Assembly (NCBI RefSeq): GCF_017916325.1
Contig: NC_090142.1
Location: 131,501 to 195,500, forward strand
Direction: 5' to 3'
DNA from: Leishmania martiniquensis
Taxonomy: Eukaryota; Euglenozoa; Kinetoplastea; Trypanosomatida; Trypanosomatidae
Length of the DNA stretch: 64,000 nucleotides
Of the stretch, positions 63,633 through 64,000 are shown piece by piece. The translations under genes were made by a program, and so were the position numbers. The notes beneath the pieces are model-generated. The model was not told the DNA's origin. It was given only the letters and a program-made list of their open reading frames with translations, and did no database searches. How positions within the stretch are numbered: the stretch's first letter is position 1; each line of letters starts with the position of its first letter.

Positions 63633-63962
63633 CTACTCTCTTGAGATGCGTCGGTGGTCCAGAACACGCAGCTCCCGATCCAGCTTGTAGTTTCGCCGGT
63701 ACAAGGGAAACATGCGATCCCGCGAGGCTGCCAACGATCCTGGGCGACTGCTGCGGCCCTGCTCTGCCGGGTAACGCTGCCCCTTCATCGAATATGTATA
63801 GTGCAACGGCTTGTAGAGAGAAGCGACGTACGCCTCATCCAGCTGCAGCTCCGCGGCGGCCTCGTCAAGGTTGAAGCGCCCACGGCGGTCAAGCGGGTGG
63901 ACAGCTTTGTCCTTCCATCCGCGCTCGAAGGAGTTGTAGAGGGCGCGCACAGTTCGGCGCAT
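63633..63962 (-). CDS. Small basic protein at the window edge, unrecognised
   Basis: Protein of 109 residues from the ATG at 63962 (MRRTVRALYNSFERGW) to a TAG at 63633-63635. It is basic, without low complexity or membrane segments, and has a patterned helix (FNLDEAAAELQLDEAYVASL) and an Arg/Tyr-rich C-terminus (FPLYRRNYKLDRELRVLDHR). The composition and the Arg-rich N-terminus would suit a mitochondrial ribosomal or other mitochondrial protein, but I do not recognise a family. The frame stays open upstream of the ATG to the end of the window and no acceptor is visible in the 38 bases available, so the true start may lie outside and the gene may be 5' truncated here. Confidence 0.62.
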   Translation of the reverse strand: MRRTVRALYNSFERGWKDKAVHPLDRRGRFNLDEAAAELQLDEAYVASLYKPLHYTYSMKGQRYPAEQGRSSRPGSLAASRDRMFPLYRRNYKLDRELRVLDHRRISRE

Positions 63963-64000
63963 TTGTGTCAGGCCTGTCGACCTATTCCTTTCTTTCTTTT

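Noticed and set aside
1..64000. tRNA, snoRNA, rRNA, CRISPR or telomeric repeats
   Set aside because: Looked by eye for B-box-like GGTTCGA sequences, telomeric TTAGGG runs and regularly spaced repeats; the few partial matches lie inside coding regions. A covariance search would be needed to exclude snoRNAs.

Overview
The window looks like nuclear DNA of a trypanosomatid, most likely Leishmania or a close relative. It is GC-rich. Every convincing gene lies on the minus strand, as in a polycistronic transcription unit read from right to left. Genes are separated by 0.7-5 kb spacers full of CA/GT, GA/CT and TA microsatellites. Most gene starts have a polypyrimidine tract and an AG just upstream on the coding strand, as expected for spliced-leader trans-splicing. 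Gene content (paraflagellar rod protein, long low-complexity insertions, a DBP2B-type helicase with a cis-intron) agrees. I see no tRNA, rRNA, CRISPR array, telomere repeat or bacterial-style signal.

Layout in transcription order (right to left): a small basic protein at the window edge (63.6-64.0 kb); a SIN1/AVO1-like candidate TORC2 subunit (59.9-61.5 kb); a 5 kb gene-free stretch with a retroposon-like block; an SLC35F5-like transporter (53.0-55.0 kb); an unrecognised 902-residue protein (49.5-52.2 kb); a very large Rav1/DmX-like protein of the RAVE complex (37.5-48.4 kb); a RING, TRAF zinc finger and MATH protein (33.4-36.2 kb); the complex II assembly factor SDHAF4 (30.5 kb); a Cys/His-rich, Ala-rich protein (27.2-29.2 kb); a DEAD-box RNA helicase of the DBP2B type interrupted by a cis-intron of about 4.6 kb (19.6-26.0 kb); a protein with a degenerate Nudix box and a membrane segment (16.0-18.4 kb); a Golgi pH regulator (GPHR) homologue (12.5-14.9 kb); an unrecognised LRR protein (8.4-11.8 kb); a paraflagellar-rod-family protein (4.6-7.0 kb); and an LRRC51-like LRR protein (0.7-3.2 kb).

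The standout is the helicase. Conserved motif VI (HRIGRTGR) is split after the first base of its first Gly codon (G469) by a 4596-base intron with a GTATGT donor, a TAAC branch-like element, a CT-rich tract free of AG, and a CAG acceptor. Trypanosomatids remove almost no cis-introns; the established cases are poly(A) polymerase and this helicase. Other points of interest are a TRAF-type domain order outside animals, two acidification-related genes (Rav1/DmX and GPHR) in one transcription unit, a Nudix box lacking key glutamates, and start codons whose use depends on where the spliced leader is added. Genes in one trypanosomatid unit need not share a pathway, so functional links between neighbours are only suggestive.
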